A stretch of DNA of 64,000 bases from Colwellia sp. 1_MG-2023 (GCF_030546755.1 NZ_JAUOPE010000018.1:1-64000), one strand, 5' to 3'; shown: positions 40,746-50,377, numbered from the stretch's first letter. Notes: generated from the sequence alone by a model not told the origin. Translations and numbers: made by a program.

Positions 40746-41971
40746 TGGCAGAAAATCTAATCATACGTTTAGGCAGTAATTATCACAATACCATTCATTG
40801 GATGGTGTGGGACACACACGGGCAAGAAATTATTGCCAGTGGCGAGCTAGCTGGCGCTGAACAACTCTCGCAATTAACCGAAAAAGCACAATCAAGAGAA
40901 GTAGTAGTCTTGGTGCCTAGTTGCGATGTTACCTTGAAAAGTTTACATGTACCGGCAAAATCACAAAAAGCTATTCGCCTAGCGGCACCTTACATGCTTG
41001 AAGACGAATTAGCCCAAGATGTTGAACAATTATTTTTTGCTTATGGAGACCATAAAACTCCTGCATCAAATGAAAATTGCTTTGTTGCCGTTGTTGAACA
41101 ACAACAGATGCGACTTTGGTTGAACTGGTTAAATGAAGCGAGTATTTCGACCAAAAGAATGCTGCCTGAGGTATTAGCTTTACCTGATGCCCAGGAAAAT
41201 TGGCAAGCGATTATGATAGACAACCAAGTGTTGTTAAAACAACATAATTGGCAAGGCGGTTTGTTTGATGAAAACCTTTGGCAACAAGCCAATATGCTAT
41301 GGAAAAACGGCGAGACGATTAATATTGATGCGTTTTCATCGTTACCAAACTGTGAAGAAAATATCGTCATTCATTCTCAACCAGAAGAATTACCTTTAGC
41401 ATTATTTGCACAGCAACTTTCACATGCAAATTTCAATTTATTACAAGGTGAGTTTCAAGTTAAGTCAACGCGTTCACCTTTAGTTAAAACTTGGGTATGG
41501 GCGGCAGGTTTTGCAGGGTTAGCTTTGCTGGTAAACCTTATCTTAAAATCTGCAACTTTATGGCAGATAGATAATCAAAATAGCGCACTAGAGCAGCAAA
41601 TTATTGAGCAATATATGTCTGCATTTCCTGAAACTAAACGAGTGCGTATTTCCACCATTAGGTCGCAATTGAAAAGAAAGATGGCTGAAATTGGCGCGAC
41701 AAGTAATGATGCAAATTTTTTGATGATGCTGACAACTATACAACCAGCCTTTTCACAAGTTCCTCAATTAAAACCAGAGTCAATTAAGTTTGATGGCAAG
41801 CGAAGTGAATTACGTATGCAGGCGAGTGCAACGAGTTATCAGCAATTTGAACAATTTAAAACTTTATTAGAGCAACAAGGTTTTTCTGTTTCGCAAGGTG
41901 CCCAAAACAATCAAGGCGATCAAATTACGGGTTCATTTAGTATTACCGCTCCTAAAGGAGGTCGATCATGA
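40745..41971 (+). CDS. gspL: Type II secretion protein GspL
   Basis: GspL holds GspE at the membrane through an actin-like cytosolic domain (residues 1-240 here) and has one membrane helix near 250-270 (WVWAAGFAGLALLVNLIL), then a periplasmic ferredoxin-like domain. It has 408 aa and overlaps gspK by one base and gspM by 4. Confidence 0.94.
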   Translation: MAENLIIRLGSNYHNTIHWMVWDTHGQEIIASGELAGAEQLSQLTEKAQSREVVVLVPSCDVTLKSLHVPAKSQKAIRLAAPYMLEDELAQDVEQLFFAYGDHKTPASNENCFVAVVEQQQMRLWLNWLNEASISTKRMLPEVLALPDAQENWQAIMIDNQVLLKQHNWQGGLFDENLWQQANMLWKNGETINIDAFSSLPNCEENIVIHSQPEELPLALFAQQLSHANFNLLQGEFQVKSTRSPLVKTWVWAAGFAGLALLVNLILKSATLWQIDNQNSALEQQIIEQYMSAFPETKRVRISTIRSQLKRKMAEIGATSNDANFLMMLTTIQPAFSQVPQLKPESIKFDGKRSELRMQASATSYQQFEQFKTLLEQQGFSVSQGAQNNQGDQITGSFSITAPKGGRS

Positions 41972-42438
41972 AAGCTTGGTGGTTAGGTCTTAATGCTCGA
42001 GAGCAACGTTTAATTGGTTCGTTAGCGGGTGTGTTATTGGTGTTTGTTTTCTATAGTTTTATTTGGCAGCCTTTACATGAAAATATTGACAAGGGACAAG
42101 ATAAACTAACTCGTCAACAGGCTTTATTAACCTTTGTTGCAAGTGAAACACAACGTTATAAAGCGGAAAAAAAGGCGGGTAACGGTCAAACTAGTTCAGG
42201 GAGTATGTCGTCAATCGTCAATCGTAGTGCTAGACAACAAGCAATAACTATAACGCGTATTCAACCACAAAGTAACAGTGTACAAGTGTGGATAGATAAT
42301 ATTGCTTTTACGCAATTATTAACTTGGTTAGAAACACTCGTTAATGACGAAGGCATTCAAGTAGAAACAATTGATTTAACAAAAGGTGAACAACCTGGGC
42401 AAGTGCGAGTGAAGCGTTTGCAGTTAGGAAAGATTTAA
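41968..42438 (+). CDS. gspM: Type II secretion protein GspM
   Basis: Partner of GspL. The 156-aa bitopic protein has a helix near residues 16-36 (LIGSLAGVLLVFVFYSFIW) and a small periplasmic ferredoxin-like domain. It overlaps both neighbours. Confidence 0.93.
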   Translation: MKAWWLGLNAREQRLIGSLAGVLLVFVFYSFIWQPLHENIDKGQDKLTRQQALLTFVASETQRYKAEKKAGNGQTSSGSMSSIVNRSARQQAITITRIQPQSNSVQVWIDNIAFTQLLTWLETLVNDEGIQVETIDLTKGEQPGQVRVKRLQLGKI

Positions 42439-43181
42439 TGGCTAAGTGGTTTAAGATCAGCGCGGGTGTTATTGGCGTTTATTTCATATGTTTATTGGCA
42501 TTGATGCCAGCAAGTTTCGTTTTACAATGGGTGACTTTGCCAAGTCAGTTACAATTAAGTGTCGTGAGTGGCACTATTTGGCATAGCAAAATAAAAACAG
42601 CTAATTATGATAACTTTTTAGTGAATGATATAGAAATTGAGTTAAGTCCGTTGTCATTATTGACCTTGGACCCTAACATCAAACTTACCTTTGGTGGTGC
42701 TTTGGTATCTGGCCCTGAAGGCGTTGCTAATATTAATGGCATATTTTCGGCATTGCGTATAACTGATGCCAATATCTCACTTAGGGCAGATAATATTTCT
42801 GCTCATTTAAATTTACCGCTACCAGTTAAAGCGCATGATTTTGTTGATATTAACGTATCTGAGTTTGTTGCCGGTAAAGCAATTTGTCAGTCTTTATCAG
42901 GAAACATTGCGTGGAACAAAGCGGCGGTAACTGTCTTAGATCAAAAAGTAGCATTAGGAAAACTATCAACCGCACTTAGCTGCCAGCAAGGTGATGTAGT
43001 AATAACATTAGATGAGAAAAATGATTTAGGGTTAAGTTTTTCTGCTTCGGTGGGTCAAGGCTTTGCTGTCTCAGGGAATGGTTATTTAACGCCGAATAGC
43101 ACTATGCCTAAAGCGTTTGAACAAGTCTTACCCTTTTTAGGAAAACCTGATCGACAAGGGCGATATTTACTTCGCTTTTAA
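42438..43181 (+). CDS. gspN: Type II secretion protein GspN
   Basis: The 247-aa protein has an N-terminal membrane anchor (VIGVYFICLLALMPASFVL) and a beta-rich periplasmic part. GspN is present in some type II systems and is often dispensable. It closes the operon. Confidence 0.9.
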   Translation: MAKWFKISAGVIGVYFICLLALMPASFVLQWVTLPSQLQLSVVSGTIWHSKIKTANYDNFLVNDIEIELSPLSLLTLDPNIKLTFGGALVSGPEGVANINGIFSALRITDANISLRADNISAHLNLPLPVKAHDFVDINVSEFVAGKAICQSLSGNIAWNKAAVTVLDQKVALGKLSTALSCQQGDVVITLDEKNDLGLSFSASVGQGFAVSGNGYLTPNSTMPKAFEQVLPFLGKPDRQGRYLLRF

Positions 43182-43199
43182 TAAGAACTGTGCATGATT

Positions 43200-43230
43200 A
43201 GCACTTCTTAGGGGAATATCTAGAAGTGCT
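43200..43230 (+). terminator. Stem-loop after gspN
   Basis: A perfect 9-bp stem (AGCACTTCT/AGAAGTGCT) with a 13-base loop lies 19 bases after the gspN stop. AAAAAG, not a T-run, follows on the plus strand, so simple termination is doubtful; it may protect the mRNA end. Confidence 0.45.
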
Positions 43231-43400
43231 AAAAAGTACTGTACAAGTCATATTTACACCGGTGATTTAAGCTAATTGATTTCGACTTTATCATTGTCCT
43301 TTTTTATTGAAAACTCTTTAAATTCTTATGATTAAGTAATTTTGCGTTTACGCTATTTGCTTGTCATAATCAATTTATCATTGTTTAACGATAGAAAAGT

Positions 43401-44051
43401 ATGCATGTAAAAAAAACTATTTTAATTTGTGCGACGATAATATTTGCTTTTAGTCATTTTGCCTTTTCTACCACTATTGTTATTCTTGACCAACACGGTA
43501 AACCTTTAGTCGATGCCGTGCTTGAGATCCCTGTTCATCAAGCTGAAAATAAGTATAGTGATACCCCATTAATGATGGATCAAATAGACAAAGCTTTTGA
43601 GCCTATCGTATTAATAGCTAACAAAAATAGTTTAGTGTCTTTTCCAAATAGTGATGATATTCGCCATCATGTTTATTCTTTTTCAGCCGCGAAAACATTT
43701 GAGTTAAAACTTTACGCATCTCGTCCGAAAGCCCCGATTAAGTTTGAGAAAAGTGGTGTCGTAGTATTAGGCTGTAATATACACGACTCTATGGTGGGTT
43801 ATATTTATATTCATGATAATACGTTCGCAGTTAAAGCAAATGCTGAAGGAAAAGTTGAGATAGCAGACGTTCCTGCATCTGCCACTTATTTTTATTTATG
43901 GCATCCTGATGCAGTACAAGGTGTGGATCACCGAGAAAAATTGCCTATTTCTATACTCACGTCTAACAAAAGTGAGGTCACGATAACAGTGAATACTAAA
44001 ACTCCGGCACCTCGCAATACTTTTGGAGAATTAAGTAAACATGCTCACTAG
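43401..44051 (+). CDS. Cupredoxin-like exported protein (methylamine-utilisation type)
   Basis: A 216-aa protein with a signal peptide (residues 1-23, FAFS). The mature part has a copper-site pattern: H90 in RHHVYSF and C125-x2-H128-x2-M131 in VLGCNIHDSMVGYIYIHDN. Proteins of this type are often annotated as methylamine utilisation proteins, but no methylamine genes are here. A copper electron carrier or copper/redox sensor role is inferred from the ligands. It overlaps the next gene by 11 bases, so the two are coupled. Confidence 0.72.
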   Translation: MHVKKTILICATIIFAFSHFAFSTTIVILDQHGKPLVDAVLEIPVHQAENKYSDTPLMMDQIDKAFEPIVLIANKNSLVSFPNSDDIRHHVYSFSAAKTFELKLYASRPKAPIKFEKSGVVVLGCNIHDSMVGYIYIHDNTFAVKANAEGKVEIADVPASATYFYLWHPDAVQGVDHREKLPISILTSNKSEVTITVNTKTPAPRNTFGELSKHAH

Positions 44052-46365
44052 GTTAAGTATTCGATCACAGGTAGCTTGGTTATCAGCGTTGCTCATTATT
44101 ATTACAGCGATCACGCTTACCACAAGTTATGCCTTTAGAACCGCACAATTAACGGAGAAGCAAATTGAGCGACAAATGAGGTATGCTCAAAATGTACTCA
44201 CGCAATATTTATCATCACAAGAACAATTATTAGTGACGGCAACTCGAGTATTAACGGCTGATTTTGGGTTTAAACAAGCAATTGCCACAAGAGATAAAAA
44301 TACCATTGAAAGCGTTTTATTAAACCATGGTGAAAGAATCAATGCAGATTTGATGATGATGGTTGATTTGCAAGGTGAACTTATTTCAGTTAGCGCGAAA
44401 CAAACGATATCAATCGATCAAGCGACAAGTAAAATTAAAACATTATTAGCCAATGCGAATTTGACACAATTTCTTGTGTTTAATAATCGTATTTATCAAC
44501 TTATTATTTTGCCGGTAAAAGCTCCTAGAGAAATAGGGTATGCGGTTGTAGGTTTTCAATTAAGTCGTGACGCTTTACTCAAATTGAAAAACTTAACATC
44601 GCTAGATATTACGTTAGTTGTGAATAAGCAACATATCGTTTCTAGTTTCGGAGACTTTAAAAATACCACACAAGATTTACACGTTACCCCTATAACGACC
44701 TTAGACTTATTAATTAACAAAACAAATTACTTTAATAAGCAGGTTCCATTTGATCAAGAAGCAGGTATTTCTGCTGTATTATCAACATCGCTAAAAGAAG
44801 TACATGAAGAGTTCAATCAACTTATTTCGTCTATTTTAATCATTGCTTTATTAATCATTTTAATATCGATGTTCTTATCGCGCCTACTGTCTAAGGGAAT
44901 TTCTACCCCACTTAAATATTTGATGAAATTAACGGCCCGAATTGGTCGTGGTGAATTAAAAATAGAGAAAAATGAGCAACAACTCCCTACGGAATTTAAT
45001 GAATTATATTATGCGTTTTCAACGATGGGCGAGGCGATTAGTCATCGTGAAAAAGAAATTAAATACCAAGCTGAGCATGATCACCTTACGGGCTTATACA
45101 ATCGTCAAATGTTACTTAAAATTATCGACCAGCAATTAAATGCAAAAGCTAATTTATTAATTGCTAGTATCAATATCAAAAGCTTTAATCAAATTAATGA
45201 CACTATTGGCCCTGAAAATGGTGACTTAATATTGCAAGGCTTAGCTTCACGTTTACAAGACTACATAAAAGCACATCATCAAAGTATTAATGTTGGTGCT
45301 GCTGGTCGGATTGACTCCGATGAGTTTATTTTAGTGCTAGCGATTTCAGAGATAACAGAAATAGAGCCAGAGTTATTAAATTTACATGACAGATTAACTC
45401 AACCCTATTGGCTTGATGATATAAAAATGAATCTTGAATTAAACATAGGTTCGGTAAATTCGATATTGCACGGTACATCCCCTGAGTTATTACTTCGCCG
45501 AGTAATCATGGCGATGCGTGCTGCAACAAAAGAGCAAAAATCAATTCGTCAATATGTTGATGGTGAAGATGAAGCGTATTTACAAAAAATACAAATGATT
45601 GAAGAACTGCGTATTGCGTTGCATTCAGAAAATAGTCCATTATTTCTGAATTATCAGCCAAAACTTAACTTATCTAATAATAAAATAGAGAAGGCTGAAG
45701 CATTAATTCGTTGGATAAATAAAGCGGGAGAATTTGTAAATCCTGAACATTTTGTTAGTTTAGCGGAAAAATCCGGATTAATTGTTACTCTTACCCATTG
45801 GGTGATAAAGCATGTTGCTATGCAAATGGAACAATGGAATAAAATTGGTCTTAATATTCGTGTGTCTGTGAATTTGTCAGCACAAGATATTCAACACCCA
45901 GAGTTTGTCGATTATTTGCTTTCAACCATCGAAACTTACCAGGTATTACCTAATCAATTAACGCTAGAATTAACAGAGCGAGATTTAGCTGAAAATGAAG
46001 AAATTGTTGTTCAAAGGCTTTCGCATCTTCAATCCCTAGGTTTTCAAATTTCGGTTGATGACTATGGTATTGGCCAATCTTCGTTATCTAAACTAAAAAG
46101 TTTACCTGTTGATGAATTGAAAATTGATAAATGCTTTATTTTGTCATTAGAAGCATGCCTTAAAGATCAAGATATTGTCAGTTCAACTATTTCTTTAGGA
46201 CATAAGTTAAATATGCAAGTAGTGGCTGAAGGTGTCGAAAACAAAGAGAGTCTTGCGTTACTGGCATCCTACGGTTGTGAATATGCTCAAGGATATTATA
46301 TCTCAAGGCCCGTTGACGCCGAGACTTTTGTGCAATGGTATAAGCATTATGAACCGAATTATTAG
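44041..46365 (+). CDS. Membrane GGDEF-EAL protein, likely c-di-GMP phosphodiesterase
   Basis: A 774-aa inner-membrane signalling protein. A helix near residues 12-30 and one near 262-280 enclose a periplasmic sensor domain. A HAMP follows (about 285-340), then GGDEF (350-510) and EAL (520-770). The GGDEF site reads DSDEF at about 425-429, so it is probably inactive as a cyclase. The EAL side keeps EAL (about 551), NLSAQD, ELTERD, VDDYGIG, LKID, AEGVE and the AQGYY glutamine, so it should cleave c-di-GMP. The coupled cupredoxin upstream suggests its periplasmic domain reads a metal or redox state; this is inference. Confidence 0.85.
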   Translation: MLTRLSIRSQVAWLSALLIIITAITLTTSYAFRTAQLTEKQIERQMRYAQNVLTQYLSSQEQLLVTATRVLTADFGFKQAIATRDKNTIESVLLNHGERINADLMMMVDLQGELISVSAKQTISIDQATSKIKTLLANANLTQFLVFNNRIYQLIILPVKAPREIGYAVVGFQLSRDALLKLKNLTSLDITLVVNKQHIVSSFGDFKNTTQDLHVTPITTLDLLINKTNYFNKQVPFDQEAGISAVLSTSLKEVHEEFNQLISSILIIALLIILISMFLSRLLSKGISTPLKYLMKLTARIGRGELKIEKNEQQLPTEFNELYYAFSTMGEAISHREKEIKYQAEHDHLTGLYNRQMLLKIIDQQLNAKANLLIASINIKSFNQINDTIGPENGDLILQGLASRLQDYIKAHHQSINVGAAGRIDSDEFILVLAISEITEIEPELLNLHDRLTQPYWLDDIKMNLELNIGSVNSILHGTSPELLLRRVIMAMRAATKEQKSIRQYVDGEDEAYLQKIQMIEELRIALHSENSPLFLNYQPKLNLSNNKIEKAEALIRWINKAGEFVNPEHFVSLAEKSGLIVTLTHWVIKHVAMQMEQWNKIGLNIRVSVNLSAQDIQHPEFVDYLLSTIETYQVLPNQLTLELTERDLAENEEIVVQRLSHLQSLGFQISVDDYGIGQSSLSKLKSLPVDELKIDKCFILSLEACLKDQDIVSSTISLGHKLNMQVVAEGVENKESLALLASYGCEYAQGYYISRPVDAETFVQWYKHYEPNY

Positions 46366-47170
46366 TCTTTTTTTGTTGCTGTTACCGATGCAGATTTTTG
46401 CTAACGGTAAAATTTTGGCTACACCTGGCGTTTCTCAAATTGAAGGGGCAGCAGGAGGAGGCTTAGTACCTTGGGCGCAATTGGCAGGATACGCCACAGA
46501 AAATGAAATCGCTCTTTCTGGCTTTTGCTCACTCGCTAATGTTGATGATTTTAGATTAAATGTTTGTGGTGCCCAATTGAATATTTATGACAGGGTTGAG
46601 TTGTCATATGCCGAACAACGTTTTGAAGTAAATCCTCTTTCATTAACATTAAAGCAGCATATTATCGGAGCAAAAGTTAGGCTGTATGGGGATATTGTTT
46701 ATAGTACGTGGCCGCAGTTTTCCGTGGGTATTCAAGCTAAAACGGTCACTACATGGGATATTCCCAGTGCCTTAGGTGCAGAAGATGATAAAGGCATTGA
46801 TGTGTATCTTGCCGCTAGTAAATTACATCTCGGTGCGGTAGCTGGATATAATTTACTGTGGAATGCAACATTGCGTTATAGCCAAGCAAATGAATTAGGT
46901 TTGCTAGGTTTTGGCGGTAAAGAAGGGAATGGTTCAATTAATGCAGAAGTTTCAGCTGCAGTGCTATTGAATAAGCATCTCGCCATCGGTGTAGAATATC
47001 GACAAAAACCGGATAATTTAGGATTGAAAGAAGATGATTGGCAAGATGTTTTTGTCGCTTGGTTTCCAAACAAACATATCAATTTTACTCTTGCCTATTT
47101 GAATTTGGGGGCTATCGCAGCGATAGATAAGCAACAGGGGTGGTACCTTTCAATGACAGGAACATACTAA
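46349..47170 (+). CDS. DUF3034 outer-membrane-like protein
   Basis: A 273-aa protein with signal peptide MNRIISLFLLLLPMQIFA. The mature part is beta-rich with a glycine-rich start (GAAGGGLVPWAQLAGYATEN) and ends in the aromatic MTGTY, which fits a small outer-membrane barrel. It matches the DUF3034 pattern as I know it; the function is not known. The start at 46349 overlaps the GGDEF-EAL gene by 17 bases. An in-frame upstream start would read through that gene. Confidence 0.75.
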   Translation: MNRIISLFLLLLPMQIFANGKILATPGVSQIEGAAGGGLVPWAQLAGYATENEIALSGFCSLANVDDFRLNVCGAQLNIYDRVELSYAEQRFEVNPLSLTLKQHIIGAKVRLYGDIVYSTWPQFSVGIQAKTVTTWDIPSALGAEDDKGIDVYLAASKLHLGAVAGYNLLWNATLRYSQANELGLLGFGGKEGNGSINAEVSAAVLLNKHLAIGVEYRQKPDNLGLKEDDWQDVFVAWFPNKHINFTLAYLNLGAIAAIDKQQGWYLSMTGTY

Positions 47171-47171
47171 G

Positions 47172-47609
47172 ATGAATCAACGTATATTCTTTCTCATCAT
47201 TATCATCACCTCAATAATGAGCTGCAGTGTTCAAAAGCAAACGACAGAAACTCAGCAAACTCTTTATCAAGCCATTGGTGGAGCACCTCAAGTTGAGAAA
47301 ATTGTTGATGCTTTTATTATTAACATAGCAAATGACCCTCAAGTGATTGGTTATTTTACCCATACGAATGTTGACTACTTTAGACAAGGTTTTATTCAAC
47401 ATTTTTGCCAAGCTTTAAGCGGGCCTTGTACGTTTGAAGGTGACAGTATGCAAGACATTCATACTGGTATGTACATCACAGAAGGAGATTTTAATCGAGT
47501 AGTTGAATTGCTCATAAAAGCCTTAGAGCAAACGAAGGTGAGTTATCCTTTGCAAAATAAAATACTCAATAAGCTTGCTCCTTTACGTGATGATATTATT
47601 AAAATATAA
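47172..47609 (+). CDS. Lipoprotein group I truncated haemoglobin
   Basis: A 145-aa protein with a lipobox (IMSC, C18), so it is exported and lipid-anchored, unusual for a truncated haemoglobin. The globin part starts TLYQAIGGAPQVEKIVDAFI and has the probable haem-binding histidine H97 in MQDIHTGMYITEGDFNRVVE. It would bind oxygen or nitric oxide in the periplasm. It starts 1 base after the DUF3034 stop. As the last gene of this operon it may feed a gas signal to the GGDEF-EAL protein; this is inferred. Confidence 0.8.
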   Translation: MNQRIFFLIIIITSIMSCSVQKQTTETQQTLYQAIGGAPQVEKIVDAFIINIANDPQVIGYFTHTNVDYFRQGFIQHFCQALSGPCTFEGDSMQDIHTGMYITEGDFNRVVELLIKALEQTKVSYPLQNKILNKLAPLRDDIIKI

Positions 47610-47614
47610 GTTAA

Positions 47615-48289
47615 TCAGCGTATTGGGTTTTTTAGAATATCCGTTACTAATGTTCGAAAGTCAGTCACAGAAGCGTAATCAGTGATGATGCGCGTAGGCT
47701 TTTGACTATCTGGATTAGCGACAGCCAATAAATGCTTAATACCAAATTCTTTCGCCGAATCAAGAATTTCAAGACTATCATCAACAAATAGCGTACTCGA
47801 TAACTCAAAAGGTTGTTTGGCTTGCAAACGTTGCCATAGTTTTTGAGATTCTTTTGTGACACCAAATTCGTGGGTTGAATACAAAACATCAAAATACTGA
47901 TCTAACTGTGTGTGCTCTATTTTCAGCGATAGGCTGTCTGGATGCGCATTTGTCACTAAAATTATTTCTCGGCCTGATTCTTTTAAGGCAATTAAAAAGT
48001 CATGTGCGTCATCACGAAGTTGTATTAAATGCTGAACCTCACGTTTTAACGTGGTAATAGGTAACTTAGTTTGCTTTGCCCAATAATCAAGGCAATACCA
48101 ATCGATAGTACCAGAGACTTTTTCATAATGATCCACTAAGTTTTGCTTTGCTTGTGAGAGAGATAACTTAGCATCTTCACTATAACGTTGTGGCAAATGA
48201 TGCAGCCAAAAATGATTGTCAAAATGCAAATCGAGGATTGTGCCGTCCATATCCAATAAAACTGTCGAAATTTTTGACCAATCAAGCAT
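47615..48289 (-). CDS. yrfG: GMP/IMP nucleotidase, HAD family
   Basis: A HAD-fold phosphatase that removes phosphate from purine nucleotides. The 224-aa protein has motif I LLDMDGTILDLHFDNHFW, motif II LVTNAH near 112, and motif IV FVDDSLEIL. The WYCLDYW segment and length match E. coli YrfG (222 aa). In E. coli yrfG lies between nudE and hslR. It is divergent from nudE here. Confidence 0.88.
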   Translation of the reverse strand: MLDWSKISTVLLDMDGTILDLHFDNHFWLHHLPQRYSEDAKLSLSQAKQNLVDHYEKVSGTIDWYCLDYWAKQTKLPITTLKREVQHLIQLRDDAHDFLIALKESGREIILVTNAHPDSLSLKIEHTQLDQYFDVLYSTHEFGVTKESQKLWQRLQAKQPFELSSTLFVDDSLEILDSAKEFGIKHLLAVANPDSQKPTRIITDYASVTDFRTLVTDILKNPIR

Positions 48290-48378
48290 AGATTTTTCCT
48301 AGTAATACAAGTTATCTAAGGTATTATATCTAATAATAAAAAAGCGTTCTGAAGTTATTTACTGATTTGCCAAACATT

Positions 48379-48936
48379 ATGACAGAAAAAAACAACTTAC
48401 CTTTGATCCGAAACCGCAGACAAATTGCGAAAAGTAATTTATTTGCGATTGAACAAATAGATCTCACGTTCAGTAACGGTGTTGAACGGGTTTATGAACG
48501 CATGGAAGGGTCAGGACGTGGCTCTGTGATGATAGTACCGTTAATGGATGACGAAACTATCTTGTTAGTGAAAGAATATTGTGCTGGCACGCATAGTTAT
48601 GAATTAGGTTTTCCTAAGGGATTAATAGACCCTGGAGAACAAGCGGTGGAAGCGGCGAATAGAGAATTAAAAGAAGAGATAGGTTTTGGAGCCGAACAGC
48701 TCGATCTTTTGCATACCGTGGCTATGGCTCCGGCTTTTTTTTCTGGCACGATGGAAATTTTTATCGCCAAGCAGCTTTATCCTGAGCAACTTGCTGGGGA
48801 TGAACCTGAGCCATTAGACGTTATTCAGTGGAAATTATCTGATTATGCTGCATTACTGGCACAACCTGATTTTAATGAAGCCCGTAGCATTGCTGCATTA
48901 ATGTTAATAAGAGATAAATTAAAGGATGAGCAATGA
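48379..48936 (+). CDS. nudE: ADP compounds hydrolase NudE
   Basis: Nudix hydrolase for ADP-ribose and related compounds. The 185-aa protein has the Nudix box GLIDPGEQAVEAANRELKEE followed by IGF near residues 80-102. I use the ATG at 48379; a TTG four codons earlier is in frame but is less likely. No strong ribosome site is seen. cysQ overlaps its end by 4 bases. Confidence 0.9.
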   Translation: MTEKNNLPLIRNRRQIAKSNLFAIEQIDLTFSNGVERVYERMEGSGRGSVMIVPLMDDETILLVKEYCAGTHSYELGFPKGLIDPGEQAVEAANRELKEEIGFGAEQLDLLHTVAMAPAFFSGTMEIFIAKQLYPEQLAGDEPEPLDVIQWKLSDYAALLAQPDFNEARSIAALMLIRDKLKDEQ

Positions 48937-49751
48937 AGCTAGAACAACTATTAACCATTGCTCTTGAAAGTAGCAAAAAGGCGGGTGTCGAAGTTGTTAA
49001 ACATTATAAACGTGGTGATTATACCGCTGAAATAAAAGAAGATAATAGCCCTGTTACTAGTGCTGATATAGCAGCAAATGATATTTTAATGGCTGAGCTT
49101 TCGCGGTTAACACCCGATATTCCTATTATTTCAGAAGAAGTTGGCGCGCTACCTTTACAAGATCGCAAAGCCTGGTCTCGATATTGGTTACTAGATCCAA
49201 TTGACGGTACCGGTGAATTTATTATTGGTAGTGGTGATTTTGCCGTTAATGTAGCCCTTGTTGAAAATGGTTGGCCGGTTATTGGGGTGATCCATGCACC
49301 CGATCATCAATTAACTTACTACGCACAAAAAGGAGTAGGGGCTTTTAAAGAAAGCGCGCAAGGAAGTCAGCAAATTTCTGTAAAGCCTTATGATGGAAAG
49401 CGTAAAATAAATGTCGCGATCAGTCGTCGACAAAAACTCAGTTTAATGGGGCAATATTTAAACGATGCATTTGAATTCGATTATATTGCGCTAGGTAGTT
49501 GTTCATTAAAAAATTGTTTAATTGCCGAAGGTGGCGCTGACTGTTATTTACGCATTGGGCCTACTGGAGAGTGGGATACAGGCGCAAGCCAATGCATTTT
49601 AGAGGAAGCAGGTGGTACAATATTAGACAGTGAATTTAATGCCTTATCGTATAATGTACGTGAAAGCTTACTCAACCCTGATTTCATCTCATTAGGGAAT
49701 AAAAGTATTCCTTGGCAGAAAATTATTAAGCCTCATCGGGCAATCCGTTAA
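48933..49751 (+). CDS. cysQ: 3'(2'),5'-bisphosphate nucleotidase CysQ
   Basis: Removes PAP, the by-product of sulfate assimilation and of sulfotransferases. The 272-aa protein has the inositol-monophosphatase signature LLDPIDGTGEFI and the second metal site GEWDTGASQCILEEAGG. ISEEVG supplies the first glutamates. Translation is coupled to nudE. It could recycle PAP made by the sulfotransferase at 28605. Confidence 0.92.
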   Translation: MKLEQLLTIALESSKKAGVEVVKHYKRGDYTAEIKEDNSPVTSADIAANDILMAELSRLTPDIPIISEEVGALPLQDRKAWSRYWLLDPIDGTGEFIIGSGDFAVNVALVENGWPVIGVIHAPDHQLTYYAQKGVGAFKESAQGSQQISVKPYDGKRKINVAISRRQKLSLMGQYLNDAFEFDYIALGSCSLKNCLIAEGGADCYLRIGPTGEWDTGASQCILEEAGGTILDSEFNALSYNVRESLLNPDFISLGNKSIPWQKIIKPHRAIR

Positions 49752-49789
49752 ATAATGCTACTCAATTTACAATCACTTAAAGGGACAAA

Positions 49790-50377
49790 ATGAACATACA
49801 TTTCAAAAAAATTACTGGATTATTATTGGCTGGTTTGTTTAGTTGTTATAGTGCCGCAGAGTGGCAATTAACACCTACAGATTCAACCCTTAACTTTATC
49901 TCGGTAAAGAAAACGCATCTCGTTGAAAATCATTCTTTTAACAATTTTTCTGCCTCTATTACTGAAAAAGGACAAGTTAATTTATCAATCGACTTAACGA
50001 GTGTTGATACTAAAATTGCTATTCGTGATCAACGGATGAAAGATTATCTTTTTAATACTAAGATTTTCCCTAAAGCGACTTTTACAACGCAATTAAATGA
50101 TAAAGCGTTAGCAAGTTTAGCAAATGGTGCCAGTGAAAATATGATGGTTACTGGTGAAATTGACTTACATGGTCAAAAGCAAACGATTACTATAAAGGTT
50201 TTAGTCACTAAATTAACCGCAAAAAAATTACTCGTAGTTAATCTAGAGCCTTTGATTATTAGTGCAGAAGATTTTGACTTGATAGCAGGTATTAATAAAC
50301 TGCAATCGTTGGCAAATTTACCCAGTATCACACATCGGGTGCCAGTCAACTTTGTGTTAACTTTTACTCATCAATAA
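49790..50377 (+). CDS. YceI-family exported protein
   Basis: A 195-aa protein with a signal peptide to about residue 23 (SCYSAAEW). The YceI beta-barrel pattern is clear: DSTLNFISVKKTHLVENHSF, then RMKDYLFNTKIFPKATFTTQ, then GEIDLHGQKQTI. YceI proteins bind isoprenoid or other lipids in the periplasm. Its last 14 bases overlap the end of yheU on the other strand. Confidence 0.87.
   Translation: MNIHFKKITGLLLAGLFSCYSAAEWQLTPTDSTLNFISVKKTHLVENHSFNNFSASITEKGQVNLSIDLTSVDTKIAIRDQRMKDYLFNTKIFPKATFTTQLNDKALASLANGASENMMVTGEIDLHGQKQTITIKVLVTKLTAKKLLVVNLEPLIISAEDFDLIAGINKLQSLANLPSITHRVPVNFVLTFTHQ

Noticed and set aside
43401-44051. True methylamine utilisation gene
   Set aside because: No methylamine dehydrogenase or other mau genes are nearby; only the copper-site pattern is shared.
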